Assembly: GCF_002844595.1 (NCBI RefSeq)
Contig: NZ_PJNW01000002.1
Coordinates: forward strand, 1 to 64,000
Reading direction: 5' to 3'
DNA from: Pleomorphomonas diazotrophica
Lineage (GTDB): Bacteria > Pseudomonadota > Alphaproteobacteria > Rhizobiales > Pleomorphomonadaceae
Length of the DNA stretch: 64,000 nt
Shown here: positions 53,336 through 61,714 of the stretch, one piece after another
Position numbering within the stretch: the stretch's first letter is position 1
How the letters are laid out: each line of letters starts with the position of its first letter
Notes under the pieces: model-generated
The model's database searches: none
Seen by the model: only the letters and a program-made list of their open reading frames with translations
Told to the model about the DNA's origin: nothing
Made by a program: the position numbers and the translations under genes

Positions 53336-55000
53336 TCAGTGCCCCTTGAGCAGGCGCTCGGCGGCGGCGCGGGCTTCCTCGGTGATGCGGCTGCCGGCCA
53401 GCATGCGGGCGATTTCCTCACGGCGGTGGTTGTCGGGAAGCCGAGCAACCGAAGTGGCGACGCGGGCGCCATCGTCGACGCTGTCCTTGGCGATCAGGAA
53501 GTGGTGGTCGGCGCGGGCGGCGACCTGCGGCGCGTGGGTGACGGAGAGCACCTGCACCTTGCGGGCGAGCCGGGCGAGACGGGTGCCGATCGCCTCGGCC
53601 ACCGCGCCACCGACGCCGGTGTCGATCTCGTCGAACACAAGCGTCGAGGCCGATCCCTTGTCGGCAAGTGACACCTTGAGGGCCAGCAGGAAGCGGCTGA
53701 GTTCGCCACCCGAGGCCACCTTCATCATCGGTCCGGGCCGGGTGCCGGGGTTGGTCTGCACCCAGAATTCCAGCGTGTCGATGCCGTCGGCGGTGCGCGT
53801 CTCGGGGTCGGCGAGCTGGTTGACGATGAAGCGGGCGCGTTCGAGCTTGAGCGACGGCAGCTCGGCGGCGACGGCGTCTTCCAACAGGCGGGCGGCCTTT
53901 TCGCGGGCGGCCGACAGTCTGGCCGCGAGCTTGTCATAGTCGGCGCGGGCGGTGGTGGCCGACTGGGCGAGCGCGTTGAGACGGTCCTCGCCGGCGTCGA
54001 GATCGGCAAGGTCGGAGGCCATGCGGGCGGCCAGCGCACCGAGCTCGTCGGGCAGAACCGAGTATTTGCGGGCGGCGGCGCGGATGGCGAACAGGCGCTC
54101 CTCGGTGCGCTCCAGTTCGGCCGGATCGAAATCGGCGGCGCGCAGGGCGGCCTCGAAGACAGAGCGGGCATCCTCCAGCGCATCAAGGGCGGTGGAGATC
54201 GATTGCAAGGCCGGGCCGGCCAGCGCCGCCACCTCGCCCTTGCGTTCGAGGCGCCGCAGCAGGCCGGAGAGCTCCGGCACCGGTGAGCCGGAACCGTTGA
54301 GATGGTCGTAGGCCTCGCGCAGGTCGACGGCGACCTTCTCGGCACGCATCATCTCCTGCCGGCGTTCGGCCAGCGCCGTCTCTTCGCCCGGCTCGGGGGC
54401 GAGCTTCTGGAGTTCTTCCACGGAGGCACGCAGATAGTCGCCTTCGCGGCGGGCGTCGGCGATGCGGCGCTCAAGGTCGGCCAGCGCCTTCTCGGCGTCG
54501 CGCCAGGCGCGATGGGCAACGGCGACCGCCTTCACGTCGGCCTCAAGGCCGCCAAAGGCGTCGATCAGGCCCCGGTGGATGGCCGGATCGACCAGGGCGC
54601 GGTCGTCGTGCTGGCCGTGGATCTCGACCAGAGCCGCGCCGAGCTGGCGCAGCAGGTTGGCCGAAACGGCGCGGTCGTTGACGAAGGCGCGGGTGCGGCC
54701 GTCGGCGGTCTGCACGCGCCGGACGATGACGTCGCCGTCGTCGTCGAGGTCGTTCTCGACGAGGAGGGTACGGGCAGGGTGGCCGACCGGCAGGTCGAAG
54801 ACGGCGGTGACCTGTCCCTGCTCGGCGCCGTGCCGGACGAGGCCGGCATCGCCGCGCCCGCCGAGGGCGAGCGACAGCGCGTCGAGCAGAATGGACTTGC
54901 CGGCGCCGGTCTCACCGGTCAGCACCGTCAAACCTTCGGTAAAGGCGATCTCAAGCCGCTCGATCAAAACGATGTCGCGGATTGCGAGCGTCTGCAGCAT
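53336..55000 (-). CDS. recN: DNA repair protein RecN
   Basis: A 554-residue SMC-like ATPase that acts in double-strand-break repair. Walker A is GETGAGKSILLDALSLALGG (residues 30-49), the middle forms a long coiled coil with interruptions (about 150-370), the signature is SGGELSRFLLALK, and Walker B is LVFDEIDTGVGG. VLSVTHAPQVAA follows. It is the last gene of lpxC-bamD-recN, normally downstream of ftsZ on the same strand but inverted here. Confidence 0.97.
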   Translation of the reverse strand: MLQTLAIRDIVLIERLEIAFTEGLTVLTGETGAGKSILLDALSLALGGRGDAGLVRHGAEQGQVTAVFDLPVGHPARTLLVENDLDDDGDVIVRRVQTADGRTRAFVNDRAVSANLLRQLGAALVEIHGQHDDRALVDPAIHRGLIDAFGGLEADVKAVAVAHRAWRDAEKALADLERRIADARREGDYLRASVEELQKLAPEPGEETALAERRQEMMRAEKVAVDLREAYDHLNGSGSPVPELSGLLRRLERKGEVAALAGPALQSISTALDALEDARSVFEAALRAADFDPAELERTEERLFAIRAAARKYSVLPDELGALAARMASDLADLDAGEDRLNALAQSATTARADYDKLAARLSAAREKAARLLEDAVAAELPSLKLERARFIVNQLADPETRTADGIDTLEFWVQTNPGTRPGPMMKVASGGELSRFLLALKVSLADKGSASTLVFDEIDTGVGGAVAEAIGTRLARLARKVQVLSVTHAPQVAARADHHFLIAKDSVDDGARVATSVARLPDNHRREEIARMLAGSRITEEARAAAERLLKGH

Positions 55001-55009
55001 GGCGTCCCG

Positions 55010-55837
55010 TCAGAGCAACGCGGCCTTGAATGCCTTGGAGATCCAGGATTGGGTGTTCTCGCGCGGCTCGAGACCGTTGGTGTTGAGGAGCTTATAGGCA
55101 TCCTTGTACCAGCGGCTGTCAGGATAGTTGTGGCCGAGCACGGCGGCGGCCGTCTGCGCCTCGTCGACGATGCCCATGGCATAATAGGCTTCGGTGAGAC
55201 GCTCCAGCGCCTCCTCGATGTGACGAGTCGTCTGGTACTCCTGCACCACGACCTTGAAGCGGTTGATGGCGCCGATGTACTGGTTGCGGTTCAGATAGTA
55301 GCGGCCGACTTCCATTTCCTTGCCGGCGAGCTGGTCCTTGGCGATGTCGAGGCGCTTGCGACCCTCGGCGGCATAGGGGCTGTCGGGATAGCGATCGACC
55401 AGCTCCTGCATGGCCTGCATGGCCTGCGTGGTCAGCTTCTGGTCGCGCGTGATGTCCGGCATCTGGTTGAAGTAGGATTGCGCGATCATCCACTGCGCAT
55501 AGGCGGCGTCTTCCGAACCGGGATAGAGCGTCAGGTAGCGCTTACCCTGGGTGATGGCCTCGGTGAAGTTGCCGCGCGTGTAGTTGGTGTAGGTGGTCAT
55601 GATGAGGGACTTGCGCGCCCACTCCGAATAGGGGTGCTGCTGGTCGACCTCTTCAAACTTCTTGGTGGCGTTCTTGTAGTCGCCCTGCTGCAGGTAGGCG
55701 ATGCCCGCGTTGTAGGACTTCTCCGCCGGGATCTCCACGAAGGGTTCCAACGGCTCGTCGGAAGAACAGCCGACGAGGGCGGTGGCGCCTCCGAGGAGAA
55801 CGAGCACGGCGGCCACACGAACGAAACTCTGCCTCAT
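55010..55837 (-). CDS. bamD: outer-membrane assembly lipoprotein BamD
   Basis: A 275-residue lipoprotein with lipobox cysteine at 24 (ATALVGC). Five TPR-like repeats cover about 40-245, including AEKSYNAGIAYLQQGDYKNATKKFEEV. It is the essential partner of BamA in beta-barrel insertion (ComL in older literature). It lies 9 bp before recN and is probably co-transcribed with it. Confidence 0.95.
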   Translation of the reverse strand: MRQSFVRVAAVLVLLGGATALVGCSSDEPLEPFVEIPAEKSYNAGIAYLQQGDYKNATKKFEEVDQQHPYSEWARKSLIMTTYTNYTRGNFTEAITQGKRYLTLYPGSEDAAYAQWMIAQSYFNQMPDITRDQKLTTQAMQAMQELVDRYPDSPYAAEGRKRLDIAKDQLAGKEMEVGRYYLNRNQYIGAINRFKVVVQEYQTTRHIEEALERLTEAYYAMGIVDEAQTAAAVLGHNYPDSRWYKDAYKLLNTNGLEPRENTQSWISKAFKAALL

Positions 55838-56066
55838 GAAAACCCCATCACCGTACGCAACCGCTCGCGGCCGCCATCCATCCCACGCGCACTGCCCGCC
55901 GGGCGCCGCCCGATGCCGAGCCTCCCAGGCCTCCGGCGCGAGTCGGGCGCGCTCCGGGCAGCAGGAAGCTCTTTTATCGTAAAGCCGTCGCGGATGCTAC
56001 GTGCCCGTGATGTTCGGCCACATTATGGCGACAAGGCCGGAAAACCGCGGCGGAACGGAGGTGGGG

Positions 56067-56996
56067 TCAATCGCGCGACGGCGCCAGCGCCGCCGCCTGG
56101 ACAATGCCGCCGGCCGGCTCGCGAGCCACCACGGGATCGTGGACGATCTCATAGGCGCCGGCGTCGGCGACGAGCGCCCTGACGGCCATCCAGTTGAGCT
56201 TGTGGCCGCCCTTGTAGGAGCGGAAATGGCCGATGAAGGGCATGCCGATCAGCGACAGGTCGCCCACCGCGTCGAGCGTCTTGTGGCGGACGAACTCGTC
56301 GGGCCAGCGCAAGCCTTCGGGATTGAGGATGCGGCCGTCGCCGATGGCCACGGAATTGTCCAGCGACGAGCCGAGCGCGAAGCCCATCTTCCAGAGCTTC
56401 TCGACGTCGGCCATGAAGCCGAAGGTGCGGGCGCGGGCGATGTCACCGGCGAAGGTCCGCGGATTGAGATCCAGCACGTAGGACTGGCGGCCGATCAGCG
56501 GATTGGAGAAATCGATGGTCACATCGTAGCGCGTGCCGTCATGCGGCAGGAACTCCAGCACGGCGTCGCCGACTTCGAGGCGCACCGGCTTGAGGACGCG
56601 CAGAACCTTGCGCGGCGCGGCGAGGCGGCGCAGGCCGGCCTCGGCGATCAGCTCGATGAAGGCGGCCGAGCAACCGTCGGCGATGGGCATTTCCGGGCCG
56701 TCGATCTCGACGACGACATTGTCGACGCCGGAGGCGGCCAGCGCGGCCATCAGATGCTCGATGGTGGCGACCGTGCGACCACCGATACCGATCATGGTGC
56801 AGAGCTCGGTGGCAACCACATTGTCGTGGCGGGCGGCGATTTCCACCTCCTCGCCATCGGTGCGAACGAAGACGATGCCGCGGTCGGCCTCGGCGGGATG
56901 CAGGACAATGGTCGCCGGCTTGCCGGAATGCACGCCGATGCCGGAGAACCGGACGCTTTCGCCGAGAGTGGTCTGCTTGCCGTAGGACGTTCGCAT
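56067..56996 (-). CDS. lpxC: UDP-3-O-acyl-N-acetylglucosamine deacetylase
   Basis: A 309-residue zinc hydrolase that commits the cell to lipid A synthesis. Zinc ligands are H81 (TIEHLMAAL), H238 and D242 (RHKTLDAVGD); the general acid H265 is in YKGGHKLN. ATG 56996 gives the family N terminus MRTSYGKQTTLGESV. The 229-bp gap to bamD is larger than usual but shows no gene. In most relatives lpxC follows ftsZ directly. Confidence 0.96.
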   Translation of the reverse strand: MRTSYGKQTTLGESVRFSGIGVHSGKPATIVLHPAEADRGIVFVRTDGEEVEIAARHDNVVATELCTMIGIGGRTVATIEHLMAALAASGVDNVVVEIDGPEMPIADGCSAAFIELIAEAGLRRLAAPRKVLRVLKPVRLEVGDAVLEFLPHDGTRYDVTIDFSNPLIGRQSYVLDLNPRTFAGDIARARTFGFMADVEKLWKMGFALGSSLDNSVAIGDGRILNPEGLRWPDEFVRHKTLDAVGDLSLIGMPFIGHFRSYKGGHKLNWMAVRALVADAGAYEIVHDPVVAREPAGGIVQAAALAPSRD

Positions 56997-57160
56997 CGAA
57001 TGTTTCCAAAAAAAAGACCGGTAAGCGCAGTACGAGCCAATCCGGCACATTTTTCATAAAACACATGGGGACGTCCCGGGAAAGTCACTCTTTCTTACCG
57101 AGTGTTACGCCGGCGAAGATGCTTTTTCTCCTTGAGTTTCAACGGGCTGTCGATGGCAGC

Positions 57161-57186
57161 AAAACGCGCGGCACATGAGCCGCGCG
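57161..57186 (-). terminator. terminator of the aminopeptidase P gene
   Basis: CGCGCGGC (57165-57172) pairs with GCCGCGCG (57179-57186), loop of 6. On the minus strand the stem is followed by TTTTG, 26 bp past the stop. Confidence 0.75.
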
Positions 57187-57211
57187 CAAGGCGTGAAAGA
57201 GGAGCCGGGCG

Positions 57212-59026
57212 TCAGGCGGGAATCGGCGCGGTGGCCGCAATGAGCCAGGCCCGATCGGCCTCGTCGGTCAGAAGCGGCAGGAGCTTGCCGCGCACCTCGG
57301 CGTGATAGGCGTCGAGCCAGGCGCGCTCGCGCTCCGTCATCAGCGCGGGGCGGACCAGACGGCGGTCGATGGGGCAGAGCGTCACCGTCTCAAAGCCCAT
57401 CATCGGCCGTTCGCCGCCGTCGATCGCCTCTGGCGCGGTGACCACGACGAGGTTCTCGATGCGGATGCCCCAGGCGCCGGCCTTGTAGAAGCCGGGCTCG
57501 TTGGACATCAGCATGCCCGGCTCCAGCGGCACGTGGCCGGTCTTGGCGATGCGGGCCGGGCCTTCGTGGACGGAGAGATAGTGGCCGACGCCATGGCCGG
57601 TGCCATGGTCGAAGTCGAGGCCGGCTTCCCACAGCTTCTCGCGAGCGAGCACGTCGAGATGGGCGCCGGTGGTGCCCTTGGGGAAGCGGGCGAGCGTCAG
57701 GCGGATGTGGCCGATCAGCACGCGGGTGAAGCGGTCGGCCATTTCCTCGCTGGGCGTGCCGACGATCATGGTGCGGGTGATGTCGGTGGTGCCGTCCTGA
57801 TACTGGGCGCCCGAATCGACCAGCAGGATGCCGTCCATCTCCACCTTGCGGTTGGAGGCGGTGCTGACGTGATAGTGCGGGATGGCTGCATTGGGGCCGG
57901 CGCCGGCGATAGTCTCGAAGGAGATGTCGCGCAGCGCGCCGGTCTCGCGGCGGAACTCTTCCAACTTCCTGGTGACGGCGATCTCGTCGAGGCCGCCCTT
58001 CGGCGCCTCGCGGTCGATCCAGGCGAGGAAGCGCACCATGGCGACACCGTCGCGGACATGGGCGGCGCGAATCCCTTGGAGTTCGGTGGGGTTCTTCAGC
58101 GCCTTGGGCAGCAGCACGGGATCGGCGCCGGCCACCACCTTGCCGCCGCCTGCTTCGATGCGGCGCACCACCTCGAAGGCGGCCGAGGCCTTGTCGACCA
58201 GCACGCTCCCACCCAGCGCCGTCAGTGCCGAAGCGAAGCCTGCGGGCGGCTCGACGCCGGCGATCTGCTCCAGCCGGTCGCGGACGACGTTGTCGAGCTT
58301 GGCGCCGTCGATGAACAGGGATGGCCGGCCGTCCTTCCGCAGGATGGCGAAGGACAAGGCCTCCGGCGTGTGCGGCACGTCCTGACCGCGGATGTTGAAG
58401 GCCCAGGCGATGGAATCGGGGCGGGTCAGCACGGCCGCTTCGGCGCCGGCCTTGCCGATCGCCTCGCCGAGGCGGGCGAGCTTCTGCTCGGCGCTTTCGC
58501 CGGCAAGGCTCTCGGGAAACAGCGATACGCGGCCCTTGGGAGGCTCCGGCCGGTCGGGCCAGACGGCGTCGACCGGGTTGGCGTCAACGGCGACGAACTC
58601 GGCGCCGATGGCGGCGAGCGCCGCCTCGAAGCGGCCGACTTCGGCGGCGGTCATCAGCCAGGGATCGAAGCCGATGCGATCGCCTTTCCGGGCCACCGTC
58701 TTCAGCCAGTCGTGCGGCGGTTCCTCGATCAGATGGTGCGGTTCGATCACCGTGAGATCGACCTGCTCGCGCACCTGAAGCGTATAGCGGCCGTCGACAA
58801 ATATGGCGGCGCGGTCGTCGAGCACGATGGCAAGGCCGGCCGAGCCGGCGAATCCGGTCAGCCAGAGCAGGCGACGGGCGGCGGCGGGGATGTACTCGCC
58901 CTGATGCTCATCGGCGAGCGGCACCAGGAAACCCTTGAGGCCCTGGCGCTTGAGCTCACCCCTGAGGGCGGCGAGCCTTGCCTTGCCGTGGCTGGGATCG
59001 CTGACGTTGTCGAATGTCTGGAACAC
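57212..59026 (-). CDS. pepP: Xaa-Pro aminopeptidase (aminopeptidase P)
   Basis: About 604 residues of the M24B metallopeptidase family, in the three-domain long form: two creatinase-like N-terminal domains, then the pita-bread catalytic domain. Dimetal ligands are in DSGAQYQDGTTDITR, GHGVGHYLSVHEGP, MSNEPGFY and RIENLV. It removes N-terminal residues before proline in the cytoplasm. I choose the GTG at 59026, which follows GGAG and gives MFQTFDNVSDP, the family-type start. A TTG at 59089 has no site. Confidence 0.92.
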   Translation of the reverse strand: MFQTFDNVSDPSHGKARLAALRGELKRQGLKGFLVPLADEHQGEYIPAAARRLLWLTGFAGSAGLAIVLDDRAAIFVDGRYTLQVREQVDLTVIEPHHLIEEPPHDWLKTVARKGDRIGFDPWLMTAAEVGRFEAALAAIGAEFVAVDANPVDAVWPDRPEPPKGRVSLFPESLAGESAEQKLARLGEAIGKAGAEAAVLTRPDSIAWAFNIRGQDVPHTPEALSFAILRKDGRPSLFIDGAKLDNVVRDRLEQIAGVEPPAGFASALTALGGSVLVDKASAAFEVVRRIEAGGGKVVAGADPVLLPKALKNPTELQGIRAAHVRDGVAMVRFLAWIDREAPKGGLDEIAVTRKLEEFRRETGALRDISFETIAGAGPNAAIPHYHVSTASNRKVEMDGILLVDSGAQYQDGTTDITRTMIVGTPSEEMADRFTRVLIGHIRLTLARFPKGTTGAHLDVLAREKLWEAGLDFDHGTGHGVGHYLSVHEGPARIAKTGHVPLEPGMLMSNEPGFYKAGAWGIRIENLVVVTAPEAIDGGERPMMGFETVTLCPIDRRLVRPALMTERERAWLDAYHAEVRGKLLPLLTDEADRAWLIAATAPIPA

Positions 59027-59355
59027 CTCTGTCACTCCGCCGTGCTCGAAAGAGGGAGAGTTGTGGCCCCTGGTTTCGGGTGCCGTCAAGGCGGGTGTTT
59101 GGCTTCGGGCAAGCTTTGGCGTTTATCCCACGTTCACGCCTTTGGCGGGAATCCGGCGGCAAGGGGCGGTTGCGGCGAAAGGGAGGCGGCAGCCATGAGT
59201 CACCTGCAAAGGTGGGCTGCGTTGCCGTCCGTTCATACTAAAGTCGTAGTCTGCTATTACAAGAGCAGTTCGGAGGGCTGGTTTCGCGTCCCATGAGGAT
59301 AACGGCGCTTTTGAGAACCTTCGGTGGAAGCCGATGACATTCAAGAGGTGCTAAA

Positions 59356-59568
59356 ATGAGCCGATTTGCCCCGACCACTGCCACATCCTACCGAAGTGGC
59401 GTTTTCCGCCGGACCTACGAAGCGACGCTCGGCACGCGCGAGCGGCAGGCGCAGCGCTATGTCGCGCCCTATCTTGCCTCGCTCGACGACCAGTCGGCGC
59501 GCGAGCACGGCTGCGGCCGCGCTTCCACTGGCATCATGCGGTCGCGCGCCGTGGATGCCGCGCTTTAA
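59356..59568 (+). CDS. small hypothetical protein
   Basis: A 70-residue basic ORF. It is rich in Arg and Ala, with no signal peptide or membrane helix, and I do not recognise a family. AGAGGTG lies a few bases before the ATG at good spacing, which favours translation. It stands alone between the divergent aminopeptidase P gene and two hairpins. The window offers no clue to function. Confidence 0.5.
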   Translation: MSRFAPTTATSYRSGVFRRTYEATLGTRERQAQRYVAPYLASLDDQSAREHGCGRASTGIMRSRAVDAAL

Positions 59569-59611
59569 TGCCAACTCGCGAAGATGCTGACGCATCCGCT
59601 CATTGAGAGCA

Positions 59612-59654
59612 TTGCCGATTTCTCATTTGCATCAGAGGCACGAGAAATCGGCAA
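59612..59654. terminator. hairpin downstream of the small ORF
   Basis: The 13-bp arms 59612-59624 (TTGCCGATTTCTC) and 59642-59654 are a perfect inverted repeat with a 17-base loop. No T-run follows. Confidence 0.5.
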
Positions 59655-59659
59655 GCGGA

Positions 59660-59692
59660 ATACCAAGCTGCATTTTCAATGCAGCTTGGTAT
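59660..59692. terminator. perfect hairpin at the end of the BMP-type transporter operon
   Basis: The 15-bp arms 59660-59674 and 59678-59692 with a 3-base loop form a perfect stem. It lies 20 bp past the last permease stop between convergent genes. No clear T-run, so it may be an mRNA stabiliser or a dispersed palindromic repeat. Confidence 0.6.
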
Positions 59693-59711
59693 GAGCCGCA
59701 ACCGTCACGGT

Positions 59712-60623
59712 TCAGGGTTTGAAGGGCTCTCCGAGCGAGGCGACGCCGTTGAGCTTCAGAAGACGCCGGTTCGAGGAGATGACACCGAGAACGACGATCG
59801 TCACCAGATAGGGCATGCTGGCGAGCAACTGCGACGGCAGTTCGACGCCGCCGGCCTGCGCGGCAAGCCCAGCCAGTGAGACGGCGCCGAACAGACAGGC
59901 CCCCCAGAAGATGCGGAGGGTCAGCCAAGTGCCGAAGACGACGAGGGCGAGCGCGATCCAGCCCCGTCCGGCTATCATCCCGTCGGCCCAGAGAGGCGTA
60001 TAGACCGTGGCGGCATAGGCGCCGGCAAAGCCGGACATCAGTCCGCCGAAGGCCACGGCTGCGACGCGAATGGCGATCACCGGATAGCCGATGGAATGGG
60101 CCGCCTTCGGGTTTTCGCCGACGGCCCTGAGCAACAGGCCGGTTTTGGTAAAGGCGAAGGTGGCCCAGATGGCCGGGGTGGCGGCCAGCGACAACCAGAC
60201 GACGGGGTCCTGGACGAACAGCCCGCCCACCACCGGCAAATCGGCGAGACCGGGGACCGAGAGCTTCGGCAGGCCCTTTACCGTCAGGCTCTCGTAGGTC
60301 TTGCCGAACAGCGCCGAAAGACCCTGGCCGAGAATGCCGATGGCAAGGCCGGCCGCCACCTGATTGGCCTGCAAGCCCAGCGCCGCGAAGGCAAACAGCA
60401 GGGATAGCAGCGCGCCGGCAAGGCCCGCGCCGGCAAAGGCCAGCGCATGCCCGCCGCCATGATAGACGATGATGAAGGCAACCGCCGCGCCGAGCGCCAT
60501 CAGCCCCTCGACGCCGAGGTTGAGCACGCCGGCGCGTTCACCGACGAGTTCGCCGAGTGCCGCCAGAAGGAAGGGCGTGGCCGCGGCCAGCATGCCGGAC
60601 AGGATGAACTCCACCGCGATCAT
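59712..60623 (-). CDS. ABC transporter permease, BMP/nucleoside-type (second permease)
   Basis: A 303-residue inner-membrane permease with about eight helices. GELVGERAGVLNLGVEGLMALGA and LGLQANQVAAGLAIGILGQGLSALFG mark the BPD_transp_2 family, the YufQ/NupQ-like member. It should pair with the permease encoded upstream (60620-61714), with which it overlaps by 4 bp. The system probably imports nucleosides or related bases, judging from the BMP-type binding protein. Confidence 0.92.
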   Translation of the reverse strand: MIAVEFILSGMLAAATPFLLAALGELVGERAGVLNLGVEGLMALGAAVAFIIVYHGGGHALAFAGAGLAGALLSLLFAFAALGLQANQVAAGLAIGILGQGLSALFGKTYESLTVKGLPKLSVPGLADLPVVGGLFVQDPVVWLSLAATPAIWATFAFTKTGLLLRAVGENPKAAHSIGYPVIAIRVAAVAFGGLMSGFAGAYAATVYTPLWADGMIAGRGWIALALVVFGTWLTLRIFWGACLFGAVSLAGLAAQAGGVELPSQLLASMPYLVTIVVLGVISSNRRLLKLNGVASLGEPFKP

Positions 60624-61714
60624 GCCGGCGCTCCGCTCATGGGGCGGGGAAAGGCGAGCCGGTAGCGCACGAAGGTCACCGCCATCAGGTAGGCCAGCAA
60701 GAGGCTGCCCTGGAACACCCTGACGGCGGCGATCGGCAGGTCGGCCGACACCAGCGCGTTGTCGCCGCCGATATAGATCGCTGCCATGACCACGGAGGAG
60801 AAGATGATGCCGATGGGGTGCAAGCCGCCGAGATAGGCGACAATGATCGCCGCGTAGCCATATCCGGTGGAGATCGAGCGTTGCAGCTGTCCGATCGGGC
60901 CGGCGACCTCGGCCGCTCCGGCAAGTCCGGCTGCAAAGCCGCCGATCAGCAGCGACAGCCAGATCGCGCGCCCCTCGGAAAAGCCGGCGTAGCCGGCGGC
61001 GCGCGGGGCAAGCCCGCCGACCTCCAGCTTGTAGCCGATGAAGCTCTTCTGCATGAACACATAGGCGGCGAGCGCCAAGGCGAGGGCGATCGGCAGCGAC
61101 GCATTCACCCGCGTTCCCGGGATGATCAGCGGCACCATGGCGTCATACTGAAACATGACCGACTGCGGGAAGTTGAAACCGTTGGGATCCTTCCAGGGAC
61201 CGAGCAGCAGGTAGTTGAGAACCTGGACCGCCACCAGGCTGAGCATCAATGAGACGAGGATCTCGTTGGCCCTGAGACGCACCCGCCAGAAGGCGGTGAT
61301 CCCCGCCCACAATGCGCCGCCGACCGCACCGGCCAGAAGCATGGTCGGCCAGATCCATTGTCCCGTCGCCATCGGATACCAGACCGGCAGCGCGGAGGCG
61401 AAGATGGCGCCGATGATGAACTGGCCCTCGGCGCCGATGTTGAACACCTTGGCGCGATAGCCGATCGCCAATCCCTCGGCGATCAACAGCAGCGGCCCGG
61501 TCTTGAGCAGCACTTCGGAGAAGGACGAAAAGGAAATGAATGGCTCCAGGATCATGGCATGAAACACCGCCAGCGGATCCTTGCCCATGACCAGATAAAG
61601 CAGCAGGTTGATGAGCGTCGCCGCCACGAGCGCCAGAAGTGGGGCGAGGACCTTGAGGTACAGCGACGGCCGCTCGCGCCTGACGAGCGTCGGCCAGATG
61701 CGGGCGGCGCTCAT
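60620..61714 (-). CDS. ABC transporter permease, BMP/nucleoside-type (first permease)
   Basis: A 364-residue permease with about ten helices. KTGPLLLIAEGLAIGYRAKVFNIGAEGQ and RLRANEILVSLMLSLVAVQ are typical of YufP/NupP-like proteins. It overlaps the ATPase gene by 4 bp and the second permease gene by 4 bp, so all three are translationally coupled. Confidence 0.93.
   Translation of the reverse strand: MSAARIWPTLVRRERPSLYLKVLAPLLALVAATLINLLLYLVMGKDPLAVFHAMILEPFISFSSFSEVLLKTGPLLLIAEGLAIGYRAKVFNIGAEGQFIIGAIFASALPVWYPMATGQWIWPTMLLAGAVGGALWAGITAFWRVRLRANEILVSLMLSLVAVQVLNYLLLGPWKDPNGFNFPQSVMFQYDAMVPLIIPGTRVNASLPIALALALAAYVFMQKSFIGYKLEVGGLAPRAAGYAGFSEGRAIWLSLLIGGFAAGLAGAAEVAGPIGQLQRSISTGYGYAAIIVAYLGGLHPIGIIFSSVVMAAIYIGGDNALVSADLPIAAVRVFQGSLLLAYLMAVTFVRYRLAFPRPMSGAPA

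Noticed and set aside
54302-56182. Long plus-strand open frame antisense to recN and bamD
   Set aside because: Explained by codon bias of the true genes on the minus strand; composition is not protein-like.
57302-59296. Long plus-strand open frame antisense to aminopeptidase P
   Set aside because: A shadow frame; the minus strand has an intact M24B peptidase with all metal ligands.
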